Source: Bacteroidales bacterium
Lineage (GTDB): Bacteria > Bacteroidota > Bacteroidia > Bacteroidales > P3
Length of the DNA: 64,000 nucleotides
Direction of reading: 5' to 3'
NCBI GenBank assembly: GCA_017480785.1
Contig: JAFURZ010000019.1
Location: 1 to 64,000, forward strand
Of this stretch, positions 24,895 through 34,335 are shown one piece after another. Position numbers and translations under genes: made by a program. The notes under the pieces were generated by a model. That model searched no databases. It worked only from the letters and a program-made list of their open reading frames with translations, and was not told the origin of the DNA. Position 1 is the stretch's first letter. Each line of letters begins with the position of its first letter.

Positions 24895-25401
24895 TCAGCA
24901 TTTGTACTTGTACTGCAGCTGGGCCAGCTCCTCGTTGGCCTTGACAATCTTCTTCTTCAGGCCTGCCTTGTAGGCCGTGAGCTTCTGCATCAGGGCCTCG
25001 TCGGCCAAGGCGAGCATCTGCATGGCGAGGATGGCGGCGTTCTGGGCACCGTTGATGGCCACGGTGGCCACGGGAATTCCCGGAGGCATCTGGAGGATGG
25101 CCAGGGTGGCATCCATGCCCTCGAGGCAGGAGCCCTTGATGGGCACCCCGATGACGGGCAGCGGGGTCTCGGCGGCAATGACGCCCGGCAGGGCGGCCGC
25201 CATGCCGGCGCCGGCAATGATGACGCGGATGCCGCGACCGGCAGCCCCCTTGGCAAACTCGCTCACCTCGGCGGGTGTGCGGTGGGCAGACAGGGCGTTC
25301 ACCTCGAAGGGTATCTCCATCTCCTCGAAAAACTGACAGGCTTTCTCCATGACCGGCAGGTCGCTGGTCGAGCCCATGATGATACTGACAATAGGTTTCA
25401 T
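24895..25401 (-). CDS. purE: N5-carboxyaminoimidazole ribonucleotide mutase
   Basis: Converts N5-CAIR to CAIR in purine synthesis. Class I PurE features are all present: VSIIMGSTSDLPVME, SAHRTP, AGAGMAAALPGVIAA and GVPIKG. At 168 residues it is a normal single-domain PurE. It is the first gene of a tight leftward run (purE, Bro-N, dCMP deaminase fusion, secreted protein). The upstream leader contains a 7-base array (25407-25434). Confidence 0.97.
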   Translation of the reverse strand: MKPIVSIIMGSTSDLPVMEKACQFFEEMEIPFEVNALSAHRTPAEVSEFAKGAAGRGIRVIIAGAGMAAALPGVIAAETPLPVIGVPIKGSCLEGMDATLAILQMPPGIPVATVAINGAQNAAILAMQMLALADEALMQKLTAYKAGLKKKIVKANEELAQLQYKYKC

Positions 25402-25406
25402 ATTGT

Positions 25407-25434
25407 GATTTCTAATTTATGATTTCTAATTTCT
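25407..25434. repeat. 7-base array in the purE leader
   Basis: GATTTCT, AATTTAT, GATTTCT, AATTTCT in register, starting six bases upstream of the purE ATG. Being in the mRNA leader, it could affect translation of purE. Confidence 0.65.
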
Positions 25435-25596
25435 AAGTGTTTGTAGAACGTATATGTAACAATTTTATTGTGTGGCGGGCAGAAAGGTCACCGTTAATTT
25501 AACTTAAATCGCATGTCGACAATTTTGTCGAAAAACACCCCAAAATGGACAAAACAAACCCACGTAGCGCCCTATAACCCAGAGCAATGAGGCACC

Positions 25597-25684
25597 ATCT
25601 CCTACTCATCTCCTACTCCCCTCCTACTCAACACCTACTAATCTCCTAGTTTTGTAGGAGTTGAGTAGTGGATGAGTAGGTGTT
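25597..25684. repeat. 11-base periodic inverted array
   Basis: Left arm units in exact 11-base register: ATCTCCTACTC twice, CCCTCCTACTC, AACACCTACTA, ATCTCCTAGTT. The right arm closes with AGTAGGTGTT pairing with AACACCTACT and TAGGAG pairing with CTCCTA. One unit corresponds to about one DNA helical turn. Confidence 0.85.
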
Positions 25685-25782
25685 AACAAGTGTTAAATAA
25701 ATCGAGTCTCCAGCGGCGACTCGAGGGCGTGTTTTAACATTTCGGGAGCGAAGGGGGGCTCTTTCGGGGGAGGGGGACAAAA

Positions 25783-25790
25783 TAAATTTG
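25783..25790 (+). promoter_or_regulatory. -7 element of the cardiolipin synthase operon
   Basis: TAAATTTG lies 21 bases before the chosen ATG at 25812; the -33 region (CTTTCG) is weak. It disqualifies the earlier ATG at 25788, which lies inside the box. Confidence 0.5.
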
Positions 25791-25811
25791 CATTTTTCAC
25801 GTTCAGGGAGC

Positions 25812-27050
25812 ATGAAAGTAGTGATGATAGTGGTTGCCGGCGGGTTGCTGGCGGTGCTGGTGTGGCTGTGTTGGCTCACCGGCAAGCCGGTCGTCATTCC
25901 CCCGATACCGGCCGACGAGGCGCAGCGGCTGGAGGCCCTCGTCCCCGACGGGGCAAGGGAGGGCAACCGCCTGACAGTGTACACTGGCCTGGCCGGGATG
26001 TTCGACACGATGGTGGCCGACATCGAGTCGGCACGGCATCACGTACACCTGGAGTTTTTCAAGTTCGAGGACGACGACGCGGGGCGCCGTGTGGGCGATG
26101 CCATGGCCGGCGTGGCGGCTCGCGGCGGCGAGGCGCGGCTGCTCTACGACGACCTCCTGTGCTGCCGCTGGCGCGGTCTGTACCGCAGCATGGAAGTCCG
26201 CGGGGTGCAGACGCTGGGCTACGGGCCTGTGCGATGGCCGCTGCCGCGCAAGGCCGACTACTACCGCAACCACCGCAAGCTGGTGGTTGTCGACGGGCGG
26301 GTGGCCTACCTGGGTGGATTCAATATTGCCGACCGCTACCTGAAGGGGTTGGACTGGGGCTGCTGGCGCGACACGATGGTGCGCATCGAGGGGCCTGCGG
26401 TCCTGGCCTTGCAGCGCGTTTTTGCCGCCGACTGGCGATACGCGGGTGGACGGCTGCTGGACGGGGAGCGCTACTTCCCGCCCGTGACGCCGGCGGGCAC
26501 CACGCCGGTGCGGGTGATTGCCTCCGGACCCATCGGCGAGGGGCCCTCCATCATGCACTTCACAACCACCCTGCTGGACCGGGCCGAGCGCTACGCCTGG
26601 TTTGAGTCGCCCTACTTCATCCCGCCCGACGAGGTGCGGCAGGCGATGCTGCGGGCCGCCCGCCGCGGGGTCGACGTGCGGGTACTCCTGCCTCCACGGG
26701 GCGACCGCGGCGAGACGACCCAGTGGGCCTCTAAGAGCTACCTCGCCGAGATGATGGCGGCGGGGGTCGGCTTCGGCCTCTACCGACCCGGCTACCTGCA
26801 CTCCAAGATGGTGGTCTGCGACGACCGCGTGGGGATGGTGGGCTCGTGCAACATCGACCCGCGCAGCTACCTCCTCTGCCAAGAGGTGGCGGCCGTGGTG
26901 GAGGATGCCGGCTTCGCCTCCGGCCTGCGCGCCGTCTTCCTGGCCGACGAGGCACAATCCCTCCGCATCGACCCCGCCGACTGGGCGCGGCGCCCCCTCG
27001 GCCAGAAGGCCAACGAAAGGCTGTCGCGGCTGGTGGCATCCTACCTTTAA
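25812..27050 (+). CDS. cls: cardiolipin synthase (phospholipase D family)
   Basis: Joins phosphatidyl groups to make cardiolipin at the inner membrane. One N-terminal helix (VVMIVVAGGLLAVLVWLCWL) anchors it, and two HKD motifs follow: NHRKLVVVDG with GGFN (His154) and LHSKMVVCDD with GSCN (His330). The 412-residue length is slightly short because only one membrane helix is present where many homologues have two. The next gene, a CDP-alcohol phosphatidyltransferase, supports a phospholipid role. The three rightward genes from here are probably one operon. Confidence 0.93.
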   Translation: MKVVMIVVAGGLLAVLVWLCWLTGKPVVIPPIPADEAQRLEALVPDGAREGNRLTVYTGLAGMFDTMVADIESARHHVHLEFFKFEDDDAGRRVGDAMAGVAARGGEARLLYDDLLCCRWRGLYRSMEVRGVQTLGYGPVRWPLPRKADYYRNHRKLVVVDGRVAYLGGFNIADRYLKGLDWGCWRDTMVRIEGPAVLALQRVFAADWRYAGGRLLDGERYFPPVTPAGTTPVRVIASGPIGEGPSIMHFTTTLLDRAERYAWFESPYFIPPDEVRQAMLRAARRGVDVRVLLPPRGDRGETTQWASKSYLAEMMAAGVGFGLYRPGYLHSKMVVCDDRVGMVGSCNIDPRSYLLCQEVAAVVEDAGFASGLRAVFLADEAQSLRIDPADWARRPLGQKANERLSRLVASYL

Positions 27051-27071
27051 CCGAACAACAATAAGCACTAT

Positions 27072-27785
27072 ATGGAACAACAACCCAAACAAGCCCAACG
27101 AATACAGACCTCGTTCATCAACGGGGTGGAAAGAAAGGCCTTGATATGGCTTGCCGAACGCCAGCCCCGATGGGTGACGTCGGACATGCTGACCCTGGTG
27201 GGCACCTTCGGCGCCTTGCTCGTGGGAGCCGGCTTCGTGCTGACGCACTACGCCATCGGGTGGCTCTGGCTCAGCGTCGCCGGTCTCTGCGTGAACTGGT
27301 ATGGCGACTCGCTCGACGGCACCCTGGCGCGGGTGCGCAACCGGCAACGCCCCCTCTACGGCTACTACCTGGACCACACCATCGACTGTGTCAACGAGGC
27401 ACTCATGTTCGTCGGTGCCGGCCTCTCACCGCTGATGCACCTCGACCTGGCGCTGGCGCTATTCATCCTCTACCTCTTCCTGACCATCAACGTGAGCATC
27501 AACGCCCACCTCAAGAGCGAGTTCCGGCTCACCTACGCCAAGCTGGGGCCGACGGAGTTCCGCATCATCGTGGCCGTGATGTGCATCCTGATTATATCCT
27601 TCCCCTCGTGGGTCACCTTCGGGCGTCCCGTGACCCTGGTGGGCCACACCGTCAGCCTCACCAGCCTGGACCTGCTGACGCTCATCCTCGTCGCCGCCCT
27701 CTCGCTCATCTACGTCTGCACCATCATCGGCGACGCCCGCAAATACGCCAAGGCCGACCCGCCGAAGCGGGACTCCGGCAACTGA
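27072..27785 (+). CDS. CDP-alcohol phosphatidyltransferase
   Basis: An integral membrane enzyme that displaces CMP from a CDP-alcohol. The family motif DGxxAR...GxxxDxxxD appears as GDSLDGTLARVRNR...YGYYLDHTIDC, starting at Asp79. Several membrane helices surround it (about 40-70, 110-140, 160-185, 195-220). The lipid made (for example phosphatidylglycerol phosphate, phosphatidylinositol or a phosphatidylserine-like product) cannot be determined. It lies 21 bases after cls. Confidence 0.9.
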   Translation: MEQQPKQAQRIQTSFINGVERKALIWLAERQPRWVTSDMLTLVGTFGALLVGAGFVLTHYAIGWLWLSVAGLCVNWYGDSLDGTLARVRNRQRPLYGYYLDHTIDCVNEALMFVGAGLSPLMHLDLALALFILYLFLTINVSINAHLKSEFRLTYAKLGPTEFRIIVAVMCILIISFPSWVTFGRPVTLVGHTVSLTSLDLLTLILVAALSLIYVCTIIGDARKYAKADPPKRDSGN

Positions 27786-27797
27786 ACCCGACAGCGC

Positions 27798-28700
27798 ATG
27801 CACAGGAGAGCCAGCATACGAAAGGCACTGATGGCGATTGCCCTGGTCTGGGCATTTGCGCCGGCACATGCCCAGCAGGGAACACTGCTGCTGAGCGAAC
27901 TGCTTTTCCAGCCCCGCAGCGGCGAGGCCGAGTATGTGGAGCTGTACAACGCGGGGAACGATACTGTGCAACTGGCCGGCTTCCACATCGTGCGTGTGCT
28001 GCACGACAGCCTGACGACCCACTACCCGCTGCCTTCGCTCCTCCTGGCGCCGCATGCCTACGTGGCGTTGAGCAAGGACATCGGCTCGGTGAGCGCCTGC
28101 TATCCGCTCGCCCCCGGCGCCCTGCTGCTCGAATGCCAGCTGCCCACCTATCCCAACGACGGCGGCAGCGCAGTGCTGGCCCGAGCCGACAGCACGGTGG
28201 TCGACCGGTTCGACTACTCCCCCGCCCTGCACAGCCGCCTGCTGCGCAACAAAGCCGGCGTCAGCCTGGAGCGGCGCCGCTTCGACCGGCCCACCAACGA
28301 GGCCTCGAACTGGTTCTCGGCCAGCTCGACGAGCGGCTACGGCACACCCGGCGCGGCCAACTCGCAGAGTACCGAATGGCTGGCCGAGGAGAGCGCCTTC
28401 GAGCTGAGTGCGTCGCTCGTCTCGCCCGACGGCGACGGCTATCAGGACGAGCTGGAGATAGGCTACCGGCTTGACGACGGCGACCTGGCGGCACGCATCG
28501 AGGTCTTCGACGCCCACGGACAACGGGTGCGCCGCCTGCTGAACAATGCCCTGCTGGGCACGCACGGGAGCCTCGTCTGGGACGGGCGCGGCGAGAACGG
28601 CTCGCGGCTGCCGCATGGCCAATACGTTCTGTTGATTATTCTCTACGACACCAGCGGCACGCGGCAGACCATTCGCCGTGCTGTGGCTGTGGTGGGTTAG
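27798..28700 (+). CDS. secreted lamin-tail-domain protein
   Basis: A 300-residue exported protein: basic N-terminus, then MAIALVWAFAPAHAQ as signal peptide. A lamin tail domain (LLLSELLFQPRSGEAEYVELYN, residues about 28-150) is followed by a FlgD-like or gliding-type Ig segment (VSPDGDGYQDELEIGYRL...GQYVLLIILYDTSGT). Lamin tail domains in Bacteroidetes occur on surface and secreted proteins and often bind polymers or nucleic acid. No dedicated type IX tail is obvious. Its 3' end faces the capD-like gene 21 bases away. Confidence 0.78.
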   Translation: MHRRASIRKALMAIALVWAFAPAHAQQGTLLLSELLFQPRSGEAEYVELYNAGNDTVQLAGFHIVRVLHDSLTTHYPLPSLLLAPHAYVALSKDIGSVSACYPLAPGALLLECQLPTYPNDGGSAVLARADSTVVDRFDYSPALHSRLLRNKAGVSLERRRFDRPTNEASNWFSASSTSGYGTPGAANSQSTEWLAEESAFELSASLVSPDGDGYQDELEIGYRLDDGDLAARIEVFDAHGQRVRRLLNNALLGTHGSLVWDGRGENGSRLPHGQYVLLIILYDTSGTRQTIRRAVAVVG

Positions 28701-28721
28701 CCCTGGAAGGGCCCGTCGGGC

Positions 28722-30692
28722 CTACCAGTTGTACTTCAGTTGTTCGTCACGGGTTGACTGGGGGGGGGTATTTTTATCCAGCTCGCAATAGACGGAGTTG
28801 TTGCTGCGGAACTCGGGCACTATGCTCTTCATCTTGCCCACAATCTTCATGTCGTCCATCGTTTCCAGGATGTCCCACAGCTCATTGTACTCGCGGTCGA
28901 CCTCGTCGGAGGCGTAGCGGCGCACCTGGGCATGCATAATCTTGGGGTGGTAGGTGGGGATGGTGTTCTCCTTGGTGGCCAGGAGTTCCTCGTAGAGCTT
29001 CTCGCCCGGACGCAGGCCTATCTCCTTTATCTCGATGCCCTGTCGGCCGGAGAGCTGTATCATCTTGCGCGCCATGTCGTATATCTTGACGGGCTTGCCC
29101 ATGTCGAACACGAAGATGTCGCCGCCTTCGCCCATGGCGCCGGCTTCGAGCACCAGGTTGCAGGCCTCGGGGATGGTCATAAAGTAGCGTATGATGTCCT
29201 TGTGGGTCACCGTCAAGGGGCCTCCGGCGGCCAGCTGCTTCTTGAAGAGCGGTATCACCGAGCCGTTGGAGCCCAGCACGTTGCCGAAACGGGTGGTGAC
29301 GAAGCGGGTGCCCTCGGCCGTGCGGCTCTGGATGTAGATTTCGGCCATACGTTTGGTGGCGCCCATGACATTGGTGGGGTTGACGGCCTTGTCGGTGCTA
29401 ATCATAACGAACTTCTGCACGCCGTACTTGATGCTCAAGTCGGCCAGGTTGCGTGTGCCAAAGACATTGATGTAGACCGCCTCGTAGGGGTTCTCCTCCA
29501 TGAAGGGGACGTGCTTGTAGGCGGCAGCATGGTAGACCAGCTGCGGATGGTACTCCTCGAAGACTTCCTCCATGCGGGCATGGTCTTTCACATTGGCGAT
29601 GACGAAAGCCATACGCTCGAGCTGGCTGTTGTAGATGTTGCGCATCTCGAACTGGAGGTCGTACATGGGGCTCTCCGCCTGGTCGAGCATAACGACCTTG
29701 GTGGGCTGGTAGCGCATCAGCTGGCGGCATATCTCGCTGCCTATTGAGCCGGCCGCCCCGGTGACGAGGACCACTTTGTCGACCACCTCGCGGACGATGT
29801 TGACATTATCCATGCGGATGGGCTCGCGTTCCAGCAGGTCCTCAATCTTGATGTCCTCAATCTGGTTGGAGGAGAAAGAGCCATTGAGCCACAGGCTGAC
29901 GTGCGGCGTGGCCTTGACCGTGAGGCCCAGGTCGAGGGCACGATTGGTGATGGCCTGCTTGTGCATCGTGCGGATGCTGGGGATGGCGATGATGAGCTGG
30001 GTTACGTTTTTCTGCTTGATGAACTTTGGTGCCAGCACGTCGCGCACCCGCATCACCGGCACTCCGTTGAGCTGCTGGTTGACCTTCGACATGTCGTCGT
30101 CGATGTAGGCCACCACGTGATACTCGACCCTGAGGTCCTGGCTCAAGGCATTGTGGGCTATGATGCCGGCGGCACCGGCGCCATAGATGACAAGGTTCAC
30201 CTCGGGACGGCGGCGGCGGAAATAATCGTTGTATATGCGCTGCAGCATCAGGCGTTCAGCAATCATCAGCACTGCCAACGACGCATATATCATAAAACTC
30301 TCACGGTAGGCGAGCAGCCACTGGCTGGGGATGATTTGCGGACTGAACTGGTTGTTCACGAAGTTGACAATCATGGAAAGCAGCGCCACCCCGATAGTGG
30401 CCACAAGCACCTTGCCGATGTCGCTCATGCCTGCATGGCGGATGATGCCGCGATGGGTACCCGTCAGCAGGAAAGCAATCAATGTCAACATCAAGGACAT
30501 CACGAACTTGATGACCAAAGCATTAATGGTGATATCCTCACCTCTTTTGCTGACATAGAGGAACAACACCGTCACCACAAAGGCAATGACGAACAGGAAC
30601 ACATCGAATAAGAAGATGACCCATTGCGACACCGTCGAGTGGCGGTATTTCTTCACCAGGTTGAATGTTAAACGTTTGACAGGATTTTCCAT
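28722..30692 (-). CDS. membrane-bound nucleotide-sugar dehydratase, CapD/WbpM family
   Basis: Predicted UDP-N-acetylhexosamine 4,6-dehydratase at the inner membrane, first step to deoxy-amino sugars of capsule or O-antigen. Four N-terminal membrane helices (about 20-130), a CoA-binding-like Rossmann domain (VIYGAGAAGIIAHNAL), then the SDR domain with VTGAAGSIGSEICRQL near 310. TDKAVNPTNVMGATKR near 431-448 shows Met in place of the usual catalytic Tyr, as is normal in this family. The 656-residue length is standard. It is the last gene of the leftward sugar-nucleotide operon. Confidence 0.93.
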   Translation of the reverse strand: MENPVKRLTFNLVKKYRHSTVSQWVIFLFDVFLFVIAFVVTVLFLYVSKRGEDITINALVIKFVMSLMLTLIAFLLTGTHRGIIRHAGMSDIGKVLVATIGVALLSMIVNFVNNQFSPQIIPSQWLLAYRESFMIYASLAVLMIAERLMLQRIYNDYFRRRRPEVNLVIYGAGAAGIIAHNALSQDLRVEYHVVAYIDDDMSKVNQQLNGVPVMRVRDVLAPKFIKQKNVTQLIIAIPSIRTMHKQAITNRALDLGLTVKATPHVSLWLNGSFSSNQIEDIKIEDLLEREPIRMDNVNIVREVVDKVVLVTGAAGSIGSEICRQLMRYQPTKVVMLDQAESPMYDLQFEMRNIYNSQLERMAFVIANVKDHARMEEVFEEYHPQLVYHAAAYKHVPFMEENPYEAVYINVFGTRNLADLSIKYGVQKFVMISTDKAVNPTNVMGATKRMAEIYIQSRTAEGTRFVTTRFGNVLGSNGSVIPLFKKQLAAGGPLTVTHKDIIRYFMTIPEACNLVLEAGAMGEGGDIFVFDMGKPVKIYDMARKMIQLSGRQGIEIKEIGLRPGEKLYEELLATKENTIPTYHPKIMHAQVRRYASDEVDREYNELWDILETMDDMKIVGKMKSIVPEFRSNNSVYCELDKNTPPQSTRDEQLKYNW

Positions 30693-30706
30693 ATCTTGTA
30701 AGATTT

Positions 30707-31984
30707 TTAAAGTCGTGCATCGATTATCTCGCGGGGCAGGATGCCCTTGACGTCGTAGATGACACCGGGCTGCGGCACCGAAGCCCTGAGGTCGAGACCC
30801 CGGAACGAGGCATGGGCCACCGCCAGAATGGCCGCGTCAAAGGTAGTGTCGGGGAGGGTGTTGACAATCTCAATGCCATACTCGTCGCGCACCCGCTCCG
30901 GGTCGGCCCACGCATCGTAGACGGTGATGAGGGAGGTGTACTCGTGCAGTGTGTTGTAGATGTCGGCCACCTTGGTGTTGCGTATGTCGGGACAGTCTTC
31001 CTTGAAGGTAAATCCCAGGATGAGGATGCGGGCATCCTTGACGGGCACTCCCTTGAGGTTCATCTGGCGGATGACCTGGTTGGCGACATAGGTACCCATC
31101 GAGTTGTTGAGCCTGCGGGCATTGCTCATCACACGCGGCAAGACGCCGTAGAGCTGGCTCCGCTCGATGAGGTAGTAGGGGTCCACGCTGATGCAGTGCC
31201 CACCGACCAGGCCGGGCTGCATGCGGATGAAGTTCCACTTGCTGGCGGCGGCATCAAGCACATCGTGCGTGTCGATGCCCATGGCATTGAATATCTTGGC
31301 CAGCTCGTTGACGAAGGCGATGTTCACATCGCGCTGGCTGTTCTCTATTATCTTGCTGGCCTCAGCCACCTTGATGGAGGGGGCACGGTGGGTACCGTTG
31401 AGGAGCACGCTGTTGTATAGCGCATCGATGAAGTCGGCCGCCTCGGGCGTGGAGCCCGAGGTGACCTTGCGGATGGTCTCCACCGTACGCGTCGTATCGC
31501 CCGGATTAACACGCTCGGGGCTGTATCCACCATAGAAATCGGCGTTGAGCTTCAGCCCGCTCACGCGTTCCACCGCCGGGAAGCAGGTCTCTTCCGTCAC
31601 CCCCGGATAGACGGTACTCTCATAGACCACCACATTCCCCTTTGAGAGGGCACGGCCCACCACCTCGGAAGCTCCGACCAGGGGCTTCAGGTCAGGCCGG
31701 TTGTTATCGTCGACCGGCGTGGGCACGGCGACGATATACACATTGCAGTCACGGATATTGTCGATGTCGGAAGTGCAGCGGAGGCCATTGCGGGAGAGTG
31801 CTTCACACAGGGTCTCGTCGTCAATCTCGAGGGTGGAGTCGTGGCCACCCATCAGCTCGTCGACCCGGGCGCGGTTGATGTCGAATCCCACCGTGGGATA
31901 CTTGGTGGAAAAGAGGCGTGCCAGAGGCAGACCCACATAGCCGAGGCCCACCACACATATTCTTATGTCTTTGAGTGCTATCAT
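30707..31984 (-). CDS. UDP-N-acetyl-D-hexosamine 6-dehydrogenase (WbpA/TviB type)
   Basis: An NAD-dependent enzyme that oxidises the C6 of a UDP-N-acetylhexosamine to a uronic acid. VVGLGYVGLPLARLF opens the Rossmann domain, and catalytic Cys264 lies in GGHCISVDPYYL. ATG at 31984 (MIALKDIRIC) is used because it overlaps the rfbD stop by ATGA; the reading frame extends further but lies inside rfbD. The 425-residue length is normal. Together with the CapD-like dehydratase it points to acidic or deoxy N-acetylated sugars in the polymer. Confidence 0.92.
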   Translation of the reverse strand: MIALKDIRICVVGLGYVGLPLARLFSTKYPTVGFDINRARVDELMGGHDSTLEIDDETLCEALSRNGLRCTSDIDNIRDCNVYIVAVPTPVDDNNRPDLKPLVGASEVVGRALSKGNVVVYESTVYPGVTEETCFPAVERVSGLKLNADFYGGYSPERVNPGDTTRTVETIRKVTSGSTPEAADFIDALYNSVLLNGTHRAPSIKVAEASKIIENSQRDVNIAFVNELAKIFNAMGIDTHDVLDAAASKWNFIRMQPGLVGGHCISVDPYYLIERSQLYGVLPRVMSNARRLNNSMGTYVANQVIRQMNLKGVPVKDARILILGFTFKEDCPDIRNTKVADIYNTLHEYTSLITVYDAWADPERVRDEYGIEIVNTLPDTTFDAAILAVAHASFRGLDLRASVPQPGVIYDVKGILPREIIDARL

Positions 31985-32838
31985 ATCTTCAGGTTGGCCA
32001 GACAGCGGCTCAGGCTGTCGGTCCAGTGGGGTATTTCTTGATGGAACGTTTGTTTGAAGAGCGACTTGTCGAGCACCGAATAGGCCGGACGCCGGACGGG
32101 TGACGGGTACTCGTCGCTGTGGCATGGCAGAATGCGGCAGTCCGTGTGGCCGCTCTGACGGGCTATCTCGTGGGCGAAGTCGTACCAGCTGCAGACGCCC
32201 TCGTTGGCGAAGTGGAACAAGCCCTCGTGGCGACGGTATTCGCCGTTTTCGATAAGGGTGAACACCGCACGGGCCAGGTCACCGGCATAGGTCGGCGTGC
32301 CCACCTGGTCGAAGACCACCATCAGCTCTGGCCGCTCGGCCGTGAGGCGCAGCATGGTCAGCAGGAAGTTCTTCCCGTATTCGCTGTAGAGCCACGAGGT
32401 GCGGAAGACGAGGTGATGGCAGCGGGAGGCCGCCTGTTCGCCGGCCAGCTTGGTGCGGCCATAGGCGCCGATGGGGTTGGCGGGCTCCTGCTCGGTGCAG
32501 GGAGTGTTGTTTCGGTTGCCCCCGAAGACATAGTCGGTAGAGAAGTGGATGAGCGTGCCCTGCACCCGCTTCATGGCGTCAGCCATGTAGCCCACAGCGT
32601 CGGCATTGATGCGGAGCGCCGCGGCCTCGTCGCTCTCGGCGCGGTCGACGTTGGTATAGGCGGCGCAGTTGACGACGAGCTGGACGGCATGGGTGTCGAC
32701 AAAGGCGTTCACCGCCTCGGCACTGGTGATGTCGAGTTCCGCCACATCCGTGAAGTGCCAGTCGTGCTGCGACTGAGGAGCGAGCCTGCGGAAGTGCATG
32801 CCCAACTGACCATTGGCGCCTGTGACGAGGATATTCAT
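31981..32838 (-). CDS. rfbD: dTDP-4-dehydrorhamnose reductase
   Basis: Last step in dTDP-L-rhamnose synthesis. ILVTGANGQLG at the N-terminus, CAAYTNVDRAE, STDYVFGG and the YGRTKLAGE active-site segment are all present. It is 285 residues. Start overlaps the rfbC end by four bases (ATGA). Confidence 0.95.
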   Translation of the reverse strand: MNILVTGANGQLGMHFRRLAPQSQHDWHFTDVAELDITSAEAVNAFVDTHAVQLVVNCAAYTNVDRAESDEAAALRINADAVGYMADAMKRVQGTLIHFSTDYVFGGNRNNTPCTEQEPANPIGAYGRTKLAGEQAASRCHHLVFRTSWLYSEYGKNFLLTMLRLTAERPELMVVFDQVGTPTYAGDLARAVFTLIENGEYRRHEGLFHFANEGVCSWYDFAHEIARQSGHTDCRILPCHSDEYPSPVRRPAYSVLDKSLFKQTFHQEIPHWTDSLSRCLANLKI

Positions 32839-33383
32839 TCAAAGGGGGATATAAAGTTCTTGAACAACGGGTGATGACGGTCCTTCTCGGAGAGGATGAC
32901 GCGGTCGGCAGGCACCTGCCAGTCGATGGCCAGCTCGGGGTCGTCCCACGCCAGAGCCCCCTCGGCCTCAGGATGGTAGAAGTTGTCGCACTTGTATTGG
33001 AACACCGCCGACTCGCTCAGGACGGCGAAGCCGTGGGCCATGCCCTGGGGCAGGAAGAACTGGCGGTGGTTTTCGGCCGACAGCTCGGCAGCCACATGGC
33101 GGCCGTAGGTGGGGCTGCCCTTGCGGATGTCGACAGCCACGTCGAGCACACGTCCTTCGACCACACGCACCAGCTTGGACTGGGCATAGGGCGGACGCTG
33201 GAAGTGAAGGCCGCGCACCACGCCGTAGCACGAACGCGACTCGTTGTCCTGCACAAAGTCGATATCGGCCACCTCGGCGAAGTCGCGGCGGCTATAGCTC
33301 TCGAAGAAATAGCCGCGGGCATCGCCGAACACCCGTGGCTCGATGATGACAACGCCCTCGATTTCTGTCTTGATAACCTTCAT
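32835..33383 (-). CDS. rfbC: dTDP-4-dehydrorhamnose 3,5-epimerase
   Basis: Epimerises dTDP-4-keto-6-deoxyglucose before reduction by RfbD. FGDARGYFFESY, QDNESRSCYGVVRGLHFQRP (the catalytic-His region) and PQGMAHGFAVLSE are diagnostic. ATG at 33383 gives 182 residues, the normal length, and lies directly after the rfbA stop; a three-codon extension from a non-ATG start was not used. Confidence 0.96.
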   Translation of the reverse strand: MKVIKTEIEGVVIIEPRVFGDARGYFFESYSRRDFAEVADIDFVQDNESRSCYGVVRGLHFQRPPYAQSKLVRVVEGRVLDVAVDIRKGSPTYGRHVAAELSAENHRQFFLPQGMAHGFAVLSESAVFQYKCDNFYHPEAEGALAWDDPELAIDWQVPADRVILSEKDRHHPLFKNFISPFE

Positions 33384-33384
33384 C

Positions 33385-34257
33385 CTAACCAATCAGTTTC
33401 ATCAGGTATTGGCCATACTGGTTCTTGAGCATCGGCTGGGCCACCCGGCGCAGGTCGTCGTCCGAGAGCCATCCGTTCTCGTAGCCGATACTCTCCAGGC
33501 AAGCCACCTTCAGGCCCTGCCGCTTCTCGATGACCTCGATGAACGTGGAGGCCTCGGCCAGCGAGTCATGCGTGCCGGTGTCGAGCCAGGCGAAACCGCG
33601 GCCCATCAACTGCACACTCAGCTCGCCGTCCTGCAGGAACTGCTGGTTCACGGAGGTGATTTCCAGCTCGCCGCGGGCCGAAGGCTTGATATTCTTGGCC
33701 ACCTGCACCACCTTGTTGGGGTAGAAATAGAGGCCCACGACAGCGTAGTTCGACTTGGGCTCCTTCGGTTTCTCCTCGATGCTGAGCACACGCCCCTCGG
33801 CGTCGAACTCGGCCACGCCGTAACGCTCGGGGTCGGCCACCCAGTAGCCGAAGACCGTGGCGCGGCGGTCCACCTCGACGTTGTACACCGCCTGACGCAG
33901 CATGCGACCCAATCCGTTGCCATGGAAGATATTGTCACCCAGTACCAAGCACACGTCGTCCGAGCCGATGAACTCCTCGCCGATGATGAACGCCTGGGCC
34001 AATCCGTCGGGCGACGGCTGCTCGGCATAGCTGAAGCGCACACCGAAGTCCGACCCGTCGCCCAGCAGGCGCCGGAAGCCCGGAAGGTCGTGCGGGGTGG
34101 AGATAATCAATATGTCGCGGATGCCTGCCAACATCAGCACGCTGATGGGGTAATACACCATCGGCTTGTCGTAGATGGGCAGCAACTGTTTGCTGACGCC
34201 CTTGGTGATGGGGTACAGACGGGTGCCGGACCCGCCGGCCAATACAATGCCTTTCAT
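33385..34257 (-). CDS. rfbA: glucose-1-phosphate thymidylyltransferase
   Basis: Makes dTDP-glucose from dTTP and glucose 1-phosphate, first step to dTDP-rhamnose. The nucleotide-binding loop [19 protein letters not shown], then [16 protein letters not shown] and VLGDNIFHG are characteristic. Its 290 residues match the short, allosterically regulated type. It leads the five-gene leftward operon. rfbB, the enzyme that should act next, is absent here. Confidence 0.97.
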   Translation of the reverse strand: MKGIVLAGGSGTRLYPITKGVSKQLLPIYDKPMVYYPISVLMLAGIRDILIISTPHDLPGFRRLLGDGSDFGVRFSYAEQPSPDGLAQAFIIGEEFIGSDDVCLVLGDNIFHGNGLGRMLRQAVYNVEVDRRATVFGYWVADPERYGVAEFDAEGRVLSIEEKPKEPKSNYAVVGLYFYPNKVVQVAKNIKPSARGELEITSVNQQFLQDGELSVQLMGRGFAWLDTGTHDSLAEASTFIEVIEKRQGLKVACLESIGYENGWLSDDDLRRVAQPMLKNQYGQYLMKLIG

Positions 34258-34335
34258 TAATTGTCTTTTTTACTTTCTCTCGTTCTACCTCATACACAGC
34301 CACTTGAAAAAATATCCACACACTGACGAGTTTTG

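Larger units (their letters stand above)
25402..25811. other. divergent intergenic region purE / cardiolipin synthase
   Basis: No gene is supported. It contains the 7-base array next to purE, an 11-base inverted array (25597-25684), the words TGTTAA and TTTTAACATTTCG that recur near other 11-base arrays, and a -7 box for the rightward operon at 25783-25790. Confidence 0.6.

Noticed and set aside
25803..27377. 524-residue frame opposite cardiolipin synthase
   Set aside because: Both HKD motifs are on the plus strand; the minus frame is a shadow.
28710..28722. GGCCC-GTC-GGGCC hairpin between two convergent genes as terminator
   Set aside because: Only five pairs, no T-tract on either strand, and it overlaps the stop of the CapD-like gene.
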